This document shows, piece after piece, positions 1 through 5,951 of a DNA stretch of 6,390 nt. The notes below the pieces were generated by a model. It saw only the letters and a list, made by a program, of their open reading frames with translations. It did no database searches and had not been told where the DNA came from. The translations under genes were made by a program, and so were the position numbers. Position 1 is the first letter of the stretch; the number at the start of each line of letters is the position of its first letter. The DNA lies in the NCBI GenBank assembly GCA_903970355.1, contig CAJCIF010000519.1, positions 1 through 6,390 on the forward strand, read 5' to 3'. Origin of the DNA: Actinomycetota bacterium. GTDB taxonomy: Bacteria > Cyanobacteriota > Vampirovibrionia > Obscuribacterales > Obscuribacteraceae.

Positions 1-49
1 GTGTCTTTAAGAGCAAGTGCCCCGTCTGTGTAGTAAGCGCTCTTCAAGT

Positions 50-58
50 TGATATAAT
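50..58 (+). promoter_or_regulatory. Extended -10 promoter for the sdhCAB operon
   Basis: A perfect TATAAT hexamer at 53-58 is preceded directly by TGA, giving the TGn extended -10 form. No convincing TTGACA-like -35 box lies 16-18 bases upstream (30-35 reads GTAGTA), which fits an extended -10 promoter that needs little -35 contact. Transcription would start near 65, leaving a leader of about 150 bases before the sdhC start. A weaker alternative is TTGGAT at 125-130 with TAAAGT at 148-153, spacing 17. The assignment rests on sequence match only. Confidence 0.5.
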
Positions 59-61
59 TTC

Positions 62-102
62 TCCTCGAGATGATTGCCTGCGCCTCTAAATCGAGTCGAG
101 GA
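62..102 (+). repeat. Inverted repeat in the sdh leader
   Basis: TCCTCGA at 62-68 is the exact reverse complement of TCGAGGA at 96-102, giving a 7-bp stem with a 27-base loop. It starts at about the predicted transcription start, so it would form at the 5' end of the sdh mRNA. A tandem TCGAGTCGAG lies at 91-100. It could be a stabilising 5' structure, a regulator site or chance. No run of T follows, so it is not a terminator. Confidence 0.25.
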
Positions 103-166
103 ATCGTCGAAAGCGCGGAGATACTTGGATTTGCTATCTGAATTCAATAAAGTGTTTTGGCCGCAC

Positions 167-174
167 ACCGCGGT
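167..174. promoter_or_regulatory. 8-bp palindrome ACCGCGGT upstream of sdhC
   Basis: A perfect 8-bp palindrome lies 41 bases before the sdhC start codon, within the untranslated leader. The heptamer AAGCGCT also occurs twice in the leader, at 35-41 beside the promoter and at 184-190 near the start codon. Either could be a regulator half-site, but no known operator consensus is recognised. Apart from these elements, the promoter and the inverted repeat, nothing else is supported in bases 1-215. Only short stop-interrupted frames are present, with no recognisable tail of an upstream gene. Confidence 0.2.
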
Positions 175-215
175 CCTATTTCCAAGCGCTGTTTAGAACA
201 TAAGCGGAAACAAGC

Positions 216-968
216 ATGAACCAAACTCAAGTTGCTAATCAGCCCGCCCACCAGGGGGCTACCGACCGAAAAGATCTCTGGTGGCTCGAACCTACCCTAG
301 TGGCAATAGGCTTCGGTATTTTCATTATCTACGGTACATTTCGCGCCTGGGAAAACCAATATTACGAAATAGGGGCTTATCTTTCGCCGTTTTATTCACC
401 AAAACTCCCGATCTCTATATTTGGTTTATCACCTGCCTTCCTCATTCTCTGGATACCAGGCGGCTTTCGCGCTACTTGTTATTACTACCGTAAAGCCTAC
501 TACCGCGCTTACTTCCAGGATCCTCCCGCCTGCACGGTGTCGCACTGGGGCGGCGACAAATACTGTGGCGAAAGTGGCTTTCCCCTCATTTTTCAGAATG
601 TCCATCGCTACTTCTTTTATTTGGCGACCTTAGTTCTTATGGTCCTCTGGTACGACGTCGTGCAAGCCTTTTTCCCGGATGGTCATTTTGGTGTAAGCGC
701 TGTCAGTCTCATCATGCTTACAAATGTCATTCTTCTTTCCGGTTATTCAGGCGGCTGTCATGCTTGCCGGCATCTTGTCGGCGGCAGGTTGAATAGTTTT
801 TCCAAAGACGAAGGTGCTAAGTCTCAATTTAAAATTTGGGAATTCGTCACCAAATTGAATAAACATCATATGGCGTGGGCCTGGTTCAGCCTTTTCTCAG
901 TTGGTTTTACCGACTTTTACATCAGGCAAGTTGCCTGTGGCGCTTTCCCCGAATTAAGGCTGTTCTGA
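216..968 (+). CDS. sdhC: Succinate dehydrogenase membrane anchor, Sdh1-type SdhC
   Basis: This 250-residue integral membrane protein should anchor SdhAB and pass electrons to the quinone. Five hydrophobic segments are visible at about residues 24-45, 66-86, 130-152, 158-178 and 218-240. That is one more pair than a classical three-helix SdhC, and is like the single large anchor of mycobacterial Sdh1. Family-like landmarks are the tyrosine-rich stretch at 89-99, the PPAC segment at 103-106, FPLIFQNVHRYFFY at 122-135 and GCHACRHLVGG at 180-190. C106, C117, C181, C184, H130, H182 and H186 are candidate metal ligands. Mycobacterial Sdh1 was reported to hold a Rieske-type cluster in this subunit instead of haem; I cannot assign the exact ligands here. 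The start has only a weak ribosome site (GCGGAAA, 204-210), but no better start codon is near. The stop is 1 base before sdhA, indicating one transcript. No separate SdhD is present. Confidence 0.85.
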   Translation: MNQTQVANQPAHQGATDRKDLWWLEPTLVAIGFGIFIIYGTFRAWENQYYEIGAYLSPFYSPKLPISIFGLSPAFLILWIPGGFRATCYYYRKAYYRAYFQDPPACTVSHWGGDKYCGESGFPLIFQNVHRYFFYLATLVLMVLWYDVVQAFFPDGHFGVSAVSLIMLTNVILLSGYSGGCHACRHLVGGRLNSFSKDEGAKSQFKIWEFVTKLNKHHMAWAWFSLFSVGFTDFYIRQVACGAFPELRLF

Positions 969-969
969 A

Positions 970-2790
970 ATGGAAAACTATGAAGTACATGAATTTGATG
1001 TCCTGGTAATCGGAGCCGGTGGTGCCGGTTTGAGTGCTGCAATTGAAGCAAGCGGCATGGGCGTTTCGGTAGGACTGGTTTGCAAATCTCTTCTTGGCAA
1101 AGCGCATACAGTTATGGCAGAAGGCGGTATCGCTGCCGCTCTTGCTAATGTTGATCCAAAAGACGGTTGGAAGACACATTTTCGCGACACCATGATTGGT
1201 GGCAAAATGCTAAACAATTGGCGTATGGCTCAATTGCATGCTCAGGAAGCTCCGGACCGAGTCAAGCAACTGGAACATTGGGGTGCTGTATTTGACCGCA
1301 CCAAAGACGGCAAAATTTTGCAACGCGCTTTTGGCGGTCATACCTACAAACGCCTTTGTCACGTGGGCGATCGAACCGGTCTGGAAATGATCCGCACCTT
1401 GCAAGATAAAGGTATTCACCAGGGCATTGCCATTTTTATGGAATGCGCAATCACTAAGTTATTTAAAGATGGCGATCGCATTTCCGGTGCGTTTGGTTAT
1501 TTCAGAGAAGACGGCCGTTACGTACTGTTCAAAGCAAAAGCAGTTATTTTGGCAACGGGCGGCATCGGCAAAGCGTATCCGATTACATCTAACTCCTGGG
1601 AATATACGGCGGACGGACATGGCTTAGCATACGATGCAGGAGCCGATCTCATTGATATGGAATTTATCCAGTTTCACCCAACTGGAATGGTTTGGCCTCC
1701 AGGCGTAAGAGGATTGCTTGTTACTGAAGGTGTCCGCGGAGAAGGTGGAATTCTCCGAAACAACAAAGGCGAGCGCTTCATGTATAAGTACTTGCCGGAA
1801 GCAACTAAAAACGATTATGCGGCTGATGACAAAGAATCTGAAGAGTGGGTGAATGCCGCTGTCAGCGGTGCTCAAACAACTGCAAGACGTCCTCCAGAAC
1901 TATCAACACGGGACAACGTTGCACGCGCTATTTACAATGAAGTTAAAAATGGCAATGGTTCACCTCACGGTGGAGTGTTCCTCGATATCAGCTATTTACC
2001 GGCCGATCGCGTTAAGAAAAAGTTGCCGTCGATGTATCATCAATTCAAAGAGCTTGCTGATGTAGACATCACAGCCGGACCAATGGAAGTTGGTCCGACC
2101 ATGCACTACACCATGGGCGGCGTTCGTGTTGATGCTGATACGCAAGAAAGCAGAGTGCCGGGATTGTTTGCCGCAGGCGAAGTGAGTGGTGGCATGCATG
2201 GCTCCAATAGGTTAGGCGGGAATTCTCTATCCGATCTTCTCGTCTTTGGAAAGCGCGCTGGTACAGGCGCTGCTAATTACGTAAAGGGCATAAATACCAA
2301 ACCGGACATTCCTAAAGAAGCAATCGAATCGGCGATCAAAGAAATGGAAGAACCATTCAGTCGTGCAGATGGAATTAATCCGTATGATGTGCAGAAAAAG
2401 CTCCACACCATTATGTCTACTTATGTTGGGATTTACCGTGATGAAAAGGATCTCGAAACTGGCATAGCCAAACTCGAAGAATTGAAATCCCAAATAAGCA
2501 AAGTAGGTATAAAAGGTTCAAAAGCTTTCAACCCCGGCTGGCATTTGTGCCGAGACTTGCGAAATATGTTCATAGCCTCAGAGGCCGTCGCTCGCAGTGC
2601 GCTCCTTCGCAAAGAAAGCCGTGGCGCACATAGCAGAACAGATTATCCAAACACAGAACCTGAGTTCGGCAAATACAACACATCCGTATTTGATAAGGGT
2701 GGTGTTATGACCCTTGAACAAACGCCGATACCAGAGATGCCTGCTGACCTTAAGGAGCTTTTTGAGAAGAAGGAGCCCGCCCATGCCTGA
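970..2790 (+). CDS. sdhA: Succinate dehydrogenase/fumarate reductase flavoprotein subunit
   Basis: This catalytic subunit (606 residues) oxidises succinate to fumarate, or the reverse, and is the entry point for electrons into SdhB. The FAD-binding GxGxxG motif is at residues 15-20. H46 in KAHTVMAEGG is the expected site of covalent FAD attachment. Dicarboxylate-site residues are in place: H236 (FHPTG), R256 in TEGVRGEGG, H379 (HYTMGG) and R414 in GSNRLGGNSLSD. The segment ARRPPELSTRDNVARAIYNE (about 305-324), the SPHGGVFLDIS stretch after it and MYHQFKELADVDIT resemble the actinobacterial Sdh1 flavoprotein rather than E. coli SdhA. Length is normal for that group. TAAGG at 955-959 is the likely ribosome site, 10 bases before the ATG and inside the end of sdhC, so the genes are probably coupled in translation. 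Every active-site motif is intact, so it should be functional. The direction in vivo (SDH or fumarate reductase) cannot be read from sequence. Confidence 0.95.
   Translation: MENYEVHEFDVLVIGAGGAGLSAAIEASGMGVSVGLVCKSLLGKAHTVMAEGGIAAALANVDPKDGWKTHFRDTMIGGKMLNNWRMAQLHAQEAPDRVKQLEHWGAVFDRTKDGKILQRAFGGHTYKRLCHVGDRTGLEMIRTLQDKGIHQGIAIFMECAITKLFKDGDRISGAFGYFREDGRYVLFKAKAVILATGGIGKAYPITSNSWEYTADGHGLAYDAGADLIDMEFIQFHPTGMVWPPGVRGLLVTEGVRGEGGILRNNKGERFMYKYLPEATKNDYAADDKESEEWVNAAVSGAQTTARRPPELSTRDNVARAIYNEVKNGNGSPHGGVFLDISYLPADRVKKKLPSMYHQFKELADVDITAGPMEVGPTMHYTMGGVRVDADTQESRVPGLFAAGEVSGGMHGSNRLGGNSLSDLLVFGKRAGTGAANYVKGINTKPDIPKEAIESAIKEMEEPFSRADGINPYDVQKKLHTIMSTYVGIYRDEKDLETGIAKLEELKSQISKVGIKGSKAFNPGWHLCRDLRNMFIASEAVARSALLRKESRGAHSRTDYPNTEPEFGKYNTSVFDKGGVMTLEQTPIPEMPADLKELFEKKEPAHA
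1472..1479. repeat. HIP1-type octamer GCGATCGC (copy 1)
   Basis: This exact palindromic octamer lies inside sdhA. The same octamer, named HIP1, is highly repeated in many cyanobacterial genomes. Near matches sit at 1367-1374 (GCGATCGA) and 2003-2010 (CCGATCGC), also in sdhA. Confidence 0.5.
2770..2775 (+). promoter_or_regulatory. Ribosome binding site deciding the sdhB start
   Basis: AAGGAG lies 7 bases before the ATG at 2783, within the last codons of sdhA. It is the best Shine-Dalgarno sequence in the window. It fixes the sdhB start at 2783 rather than the in-frame upstream ATG at 2714, which would add 23 residues that have no place in the SdhB family. Confidence 0.85.
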
Positions 2791-3538
2791 TGCCGTTCTA
2801 AAAATATTTCGTGGTGATTCAAAAGGTGGTGAGTACAAAACGTACAAAGTACCTATTGAAGACGGTATGGTGGTTCTCGATGCAGTGCATTACATTCAAG
2901 CCACTTACGATCCGGATTTAGCAGTGCGCTGGAATTGCAAGGCAGCAAAATGCGGTTCTTGCAGTGCGGAAGTAAACGGCAAACCAAGCTTGATGTGCAA
3001 AACGAGAATGGATCGGTTTGCGCAAGGCGAAGAGATTCTCGTTCAACCCATCAAAACATTTCCCCTTATAAAGGATCTAGTCACCAACGTTTCTTGGAAC
3101 TACGAACAAAATAAGCGGATCGCACCATTTCATTCAGATGATGCTGGAGAGTGGACGGTCTATCAGGAAGATATTGAACGCGTTCAAGAATTCCGGAAGT
3201 GCATAGAATGTTTTCTGTGCCAGGATGTTTGCCATGTGTTGCGCGATCACCATCGCACCGACGCCTTTATGGGTCCACGTTTTCTTGTCCGTGTTGCCGG
3301 ACTAGACATGCATCCAAAAGACGACGTTAACCGCATGGCCTATCTGAAAAATGAAGGCGGCATCGGCATGTGTAACATTACAAAATGCTGCACCGAAGTT
3401 TGTCCGGAAGACATTCACATAACCGACAACGCCATCATCCCTCTTAAAGAAAGAGTGGTCGACGAGTTCTATGATCCCGTCGCTATCTTTTTGAAGAAAG
3501 TCTTCGGTGGAAAATCGAAGAAAACTGCAAGCTCTTAA
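2783..3538 (+). CDS. sdhB: Succinate dehydrogenase iron-sulfur subunit
   Basis: This 251-residue protein wires FAD in SdhA to the quinone site through three Fe-S clusters. The N-terminal ferredoxin-like domain has C52, C57, C60 and C72 for [2Fe-2S]. All four ligands are cysteine, unlike E. coli SdhB, which has an Asp at the third position. The C-terminal domain has C140, C143, C146 and C150 (CxxCxxCxxxC) and CNITKCCTEVCP with C197, C203 and C207. By family rule, C140, C143, C146 and C207 bind [4Fe-4S], and C150, C197 and C203 bind [3Fe-4S]. C202 is an extra cysteine beside C203; from memory it is also present in Sdh1 enzymes. The C-terminal ITDNAIIPLKERV segment again matches the actinobacterial type. 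The first 8 bases overlap the end of sdhA. The reading frame is also open upstream to 2714, but the ribosome site and the family length favour 2783. Confidence 0.94.
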   Translation: MPDAVLKIFRGDSKGGEYKTYKVPIEDGMVVLDAVHYIQATYDPDLAVRWNCKAAKCGSCSAEVNGKPSLMCKTRMDRFAQGEEILVQPIKTFPLIKDLVTNVSWNYEQNKRIAPFHSDDAGEWTVYQEDIERVQEFRKCIECFLCQDVCHVLRDHHRTDAFMGPRFLVRVAGLDMHPKDDVNRMAYLKNEGGIGMCNITKCCTEVCPEDIHITDNAIIPLKERVVDEFYDPVAIFLKKVFGGKSKKTASS

Positions 3539-3548
3539 AAGAGAGTTG

Positions 3549-3565
3549 CTACCCGAAAGTGGTAG
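3549..3565. terminator. Possible bidirectional terminator between sdhB and the VWA gene
   Basis: CTACC at 3549-3553 pairs with GGTAG at 3561-3565 around a seven-base loop that could close further as a C-G pair on GAAA. It sits in the middle of the 33-base gap between the two convergent stop codons. On the - strand the stem is followed within a few bases by CTCTCTTTT, a fair U-rich tail. On the + strand no T-run follows. The stem is short, so it is a weak candidate that owes most of its support to position. Confidence 0.35.
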
Positions 3566-3571
3566 GAAGAA

Positions 3572-4855
3572 TTAGTGATACTTGTCGAGTAGTGCGTTTT
3601 CAATTGAAGAACGAGAACTGCTTGTACCCTGGCCACTAGACAAGCCAGGTCCGGGTCTAGAAAAATTCGGTGAGTACCCATAAGGTGTTGATTGACCGGT
3701 TGAGTAGTTTGCTGCTGCACTTGGTTTTTTTCGATTCGTTGCCAGTCTTATGTTACGCAATTCTTCAAAGAGGGCTTGTTTAATGCCCTTGTCGGACGCC
3801 GTGCGGAAGGGAATGATGTCCACCATGCCACCATTTTTCACGGAACCACCATTCCGTTCGCCTAACATAGCAAGCAAACTATTTTCATCAACAGCATCCT
3901 CTCCAATTAGGAGGAATGTCAGAGTCACTTCTCCCGTATAAGACAATTGCATGCTGGCCGTGCGAACAACTTCAGCAACACGTTCCGGATTAGAGGGCAT
4001 GCCATCTGTGATGATTACGATGATGAGTGGTCTAGTGCGCTTCTGAAAATATTCTCGCAGTTGTTCTTCTAATGGGTCGGCAAGATTGGTACCACCCATC
4101 GGTTTATTTCGGGCAAACAAGAGTGGAATTTGATTTGCAGCTAAATGTTGGTAGGTTTCATGTTTATGACTAAAGACTACGGCTGTAATGTCGCTTGATG
4201 CTTCCGCTGCTGCTTGCGCTACTTCCGATGCCTGGCCGCAGACCCAGTCCCAGCGAGAGAGATTGCCGGGGCAATCATGTTCTATCATGCTGCCTGAGCG
4301 ATCGATAATCAAAACGAGATCGTGATTTTCAAATATTTCTTTGGCATTTTTGTAAGTTTTCGAATCGATTTTAGTTGGTGGCGGTGGTGGTGGCGCTTGT
4401 GTAAGTGTGCCTTTTTGAACTCCTGCCGTAAGAGTCTTCTCGAATTGATTAACCTCCGAATTCTTGACTGTGAAACGCATGCCCTGACCTTCATGTTCCA
4501 CTGTTAAAGTAGAGCCATCATCAGTTGTCGTTCTGGCAACAAGGCGATCGCCAACGGTAAGTCCACGCTTAGCAGCCGGACTTCCGGAGATTACTCCCGT
4601 AATTTTGGAGGGCAAAGGATCTTTTCCTTCTTGTTTGATCGTGAATCCCATCTCCTGGCAAAATTTTGAAATTGATGCAAAGTCATTCTTCTCAACTTTG
4701 CCGTTCAATCTGCTATCGCCCGGCTTGAGCACCTGGGCTGGTGTCGATTCCGGGTGAGATACATCAAGCGGCACAGATTCGAGGTGGTCCGCTTGCACAG
4801 GTCCGATGCAGCAAAAGGCAAGACAGGAAATAAGAGCCAGCCGGAAAAAAGCCAT
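3572..4855 (-). CDS. Exported PDZ-VWA domain protein, function unknown
   Basis: This 427-residue protein has a Sec signal peptide with probable cleavage after VQA (residues 20-22). A PDZ-like domain follows at about 64-131 (EMGFTIKQE, then GVISGSPAAKRGLTVGDRLV). Next come a linker with six consecutive prolines (155-160), a VWA domain at about 178-350, and a Ser/Pro/Gly-rich tail. The metal-ion-dependent adhesion site looks intact: D185, S187 and S189 in DRSGSM, T256 in GGTNLADP and D284 in ITDGMP. VWA domains bind protein partners through this metal, and PDZ domains bind peptide ends, so a scaffold or receptor role outside the membrane is the natural inference. No C-terminal helix, lipobox or sorting motif is seen, so it should be soluble after export. 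C195 and C206 flank a Trp-containing loop and might form a disulfide. The start is 4 bases after the stop of the TPR gene with no clear ribosome site, suggesting translational coupling. No protease or other catalytic residues are seen. Confidence 0.85.
   Translation of the reverse strand: MAFFRLALISCLAFCCIGPVQADHLESVPLDVSHPESTPAQVLKPGDSRLNGKVEKNDFASISKFCQEMGFTIKQEGKDPLPSKITGVISGSPAAKRGLTVGDRLVARTTTDDGSTLTVEHEGQGMRFTVKNSEVNQFEKTLTAGVQKGTLTQAPPPPPPTKIDSKTYKNAKEIFENHDLVLIIDRSGSMIEHDCPGNLSRWDWVCGQASEVAQAAAEASSDITAVVFSHKHETYQHLAANQIPLLFARNKPMGGTNLADPLEEQLREYFQKRTRPLIIVIITDGMPSNPERVAEVVRTASMQLSYTGEVTLTFLLIGEDAVDENSLLAMLGERNGGSVKNGGMVDIIPFRTASDKGIKQALFEELRNIRLATNRKKPSAAANYSTGQSTPYGYSPNFSRPGPGLSSGQGTSSSRSSIENALLDKYH
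4544..4551. repeat. HIP1-type octamer GCGATCGC (copy 2)
   Basis: This second exact copy lies in the PDZ-encoding part of the VWA gene. A 7-of-8 match, GCGATCGA, is at 4298-4305 in the same gene. Confidence 0.5.
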
Positions 4856-4859
4856 TTCG

Positions 4860-5747
4860 TTATGGACCGTTGGACTTCACTGGATGCTCGGCAGTTTTGC
4901 CGTCAACAACGAGCTTTTCTTGTTTGGCAAGCAGTTCAATTATTGGCGCTGGTTCTGCAGGACTACTCTTGATTGATGACGGTCCGCTGGCGTAATTGCG
5001 CACGTACAAATTGGTGCCGAGCGGATTTAGCCTTACTGCACCATTGTTATTCAGCATCATTTCTTCTAGCGAGCGGGCTGTATCTTCAATCTGGTTTTGT
5101 CTTTCTGATTCAATTGCCCAACCAGATCCACCACTCCAGCCTCTTCTTCCACCTAGAGATCCAAGGAATGCCATATCTCGATGTCTTGAATGTCTGCCGC
5201 CATATTGTCCTGGCTGATTCATTTGAGCTCTTATCTGGCTTGTGTTCTTATAGTCATCGACCTGATTATGAATTTGGTTGACCATCTGGCGCACGTGGCG
5301 TCCATCCGGAGAACTGGCAGGAGAACCGGCAGCCGGGCTCGGGGCAGCGGGCGTCGGCAACTGAGCGACAGGAACAACTCCTGGATAAGAGAAATCCAGG
5401 CCGGAATAATCAAAACTACGATGATGGTAAGGGCGGGGAACGGTAGAAAGGGCTGCTTTGGAAAGTTTAGCAGCGGTAGAGTCCGGCGATAGCCTTACGC
5501 ACATCTCGTACTGCTGTTTTGCAGCTCCCAATTCACCGGAATTGGCAAGAGAATTGGCTAGATAGTAGCGCCTGTTTGGGTCGGATTCATCTTCCTCGAC
5601 CGCTTTTCGCATGCAGGTTGCTGCTTTGTGATAGTTACCAGCCTTGTATGCTGCGCGACCCTCGCTGAAACTATCCTGAGCAAAGCCAGGTTGAGCATAG
5701 TTAAAGGAGCACAAGACAAGAAATGCAAACCGGCTTAGGTGTTTCAT
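4860..5747 (-). CDS. Exported TPR-repeat protein with low-complexity tail
   Basis: This 295-residue protein begins with a Sec signal peptide (MKHLSRFAFLVLCSF...), probably cut near residues 23-24 (GFA-Q or FAQ-D). Two tetratricopeptide repeats follow at about 24-57 (G30, Y34, Y39, A42, A49, P57) and 58-91 (L63, A64, L67, A75, Y80, P88). Residues 105-215 are rich in Pro, Ser, Ala, Gly, His and Arg and look disordered. A more regular segment at 216-252 (ERQNQIEDTARSLEEMM, then VRLNPLGTNLYVRNY) may be a small conserved module. TPRs are protein-binding scaffolds, so a partner role is likely. The gene just downstream, 4 bases away and probably co-transcribed, encodes the exported PDZ-VWA protein, the obvious candidate partner. 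TPR and VWA genes also occur together in Bat-type operons, but no further Bat gene is seen here. AAGAG at 5751-5755 (- strand) is a weak, closely spaced ribosome site. Two repeats are few for a stable TPR fold. No enzyme motif is present. Confidence 0.8.
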   Translation of the reverse strand: MKHLSRFAFLVLCSFNYAQPGFAQDSFSEGRAAYKAGNYHKAATCMRKAVEEDESDPNRRYYLANSLANSGELGAAKQQYEMCVRLSPDSTAAKLSKAALSTVPRPYHHRSFDYSGLDFSYPGVVPVAQLPTPAAPSPAAGSPASSPDGRHVRQMVNQIHNQVDDYKNTSQIRAQMNQPGQYGGRHSRHRDMAFLGSLGGRRGWSGGSGWAIESERQNQIEDTARSLEEMMLNNNGAVRLNPLGTNLYVRNYASGPSSIKSSPAEPAPIIELLAKQEKLVVDGKTAEHPVKSNGP

Positions 5748-5777
5748 GTTCTCTTAGAGCAAGAGGAAATCAGGCTA

Positions 5778-5783
5778 GTTATA
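5778..5783 (-). promoter_or_regulatory. Probable -10 box for the TPR-VWA operon
   Basis: Read on the - strand, the bases are TATAAC, a 5-of-6 match to TATAAT. Transcription would start near 5771, about 24 bases before the TPR start codon, a normal leader length. The -35 position (ACAATT at 17-base spacing) is poor, so an activator may be needed or the call may be wrong. Confidence 0.35.
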
Positions 5784-5897
5784 CCGCCATTTTAAGTCTA
5801 AATTGTGACGGTGTCTTTTTTGTGAATTGAGCAAGTCCGGAAATGACAGGTTGAGGCTCAGCCATGGACTGATCCATTCGAATTTAGCACAACTTCA

Positions 5898-5938
5898 TTT
5901 AGGCTGCTCCGCAGGGCGATTTTGTTTAGGGGCTCCGC
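5898..5938. repeat. Imperfect direct repeat in the gap before the TPR gene
   Basis: TTTAGG-CT-GCTCCGC at 5898-5912 and TTTAGG-G-GCTCCGC at 5925-5938 share 13 bases, broken by a one- or two-base spacer, with starts 27 bases apart. On the - strand they read GCGGAGC-N-CCTAAA. They lie 14-54 bases after the stop of the dehydratase-like gene and 115-160 bases upstream of the TPR -10 box. They could be tandem regulator sites or a slipped duplication. The first copy also holds a small CTGC/GCAG hairpin (5904-5914). The rest of the 5748-5951 gap shows no gene. Confidence 0.35.
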
Positions 5939-5951
5939 TATATTAGAGGGT

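Noticed and set aside
1..33. Possible tail of an upstream + strand gene ending with TAG at 31-33
   Set aside because: Ten codons are too few to recognise a product, and other frames in the same stretch look no worse.
2714..2782. In-frame N-terminal extension of SdhB from the ATG at 2714
   Set aside because: It lies wholly within sdhA, has no good ribosome site, and would add residues before the normal SdhB N-terminus. AAGGAG at 2770-2775 supports the start at 2783.
922..2847. Several 65-90 codon frames antisense to sdhA
   Set aside because: They are shadows of a strongly conserved gene, with no recognisable motif.
3625..3662. Overlapping inverted repeats (CCTGGC/GCCAGG and CTAGAC/GTCTAG) near the 3' end of the VWA gene
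   Set aside because: They lie inside coding sequence for the low-complexity tail, are mutually exclusive, and have no U-run in the direction of transcription.
4973..5492. Open frames of about 100 codons on the + strand (4973-5281 and 5190-5492)
   Set aside because: They are antisense to the TPR gene, match no family I know, and have no clear ribosome site. The - strand frame has a signal peptide and TPR repeats.
5864..5877. Hairpin ATGGA-CTGA-TCCAT as a terminator for the dehydratase-like gene
   Set aside because: The 5-bp stem has no T-run after it on the - strand, so it is too weak to call.
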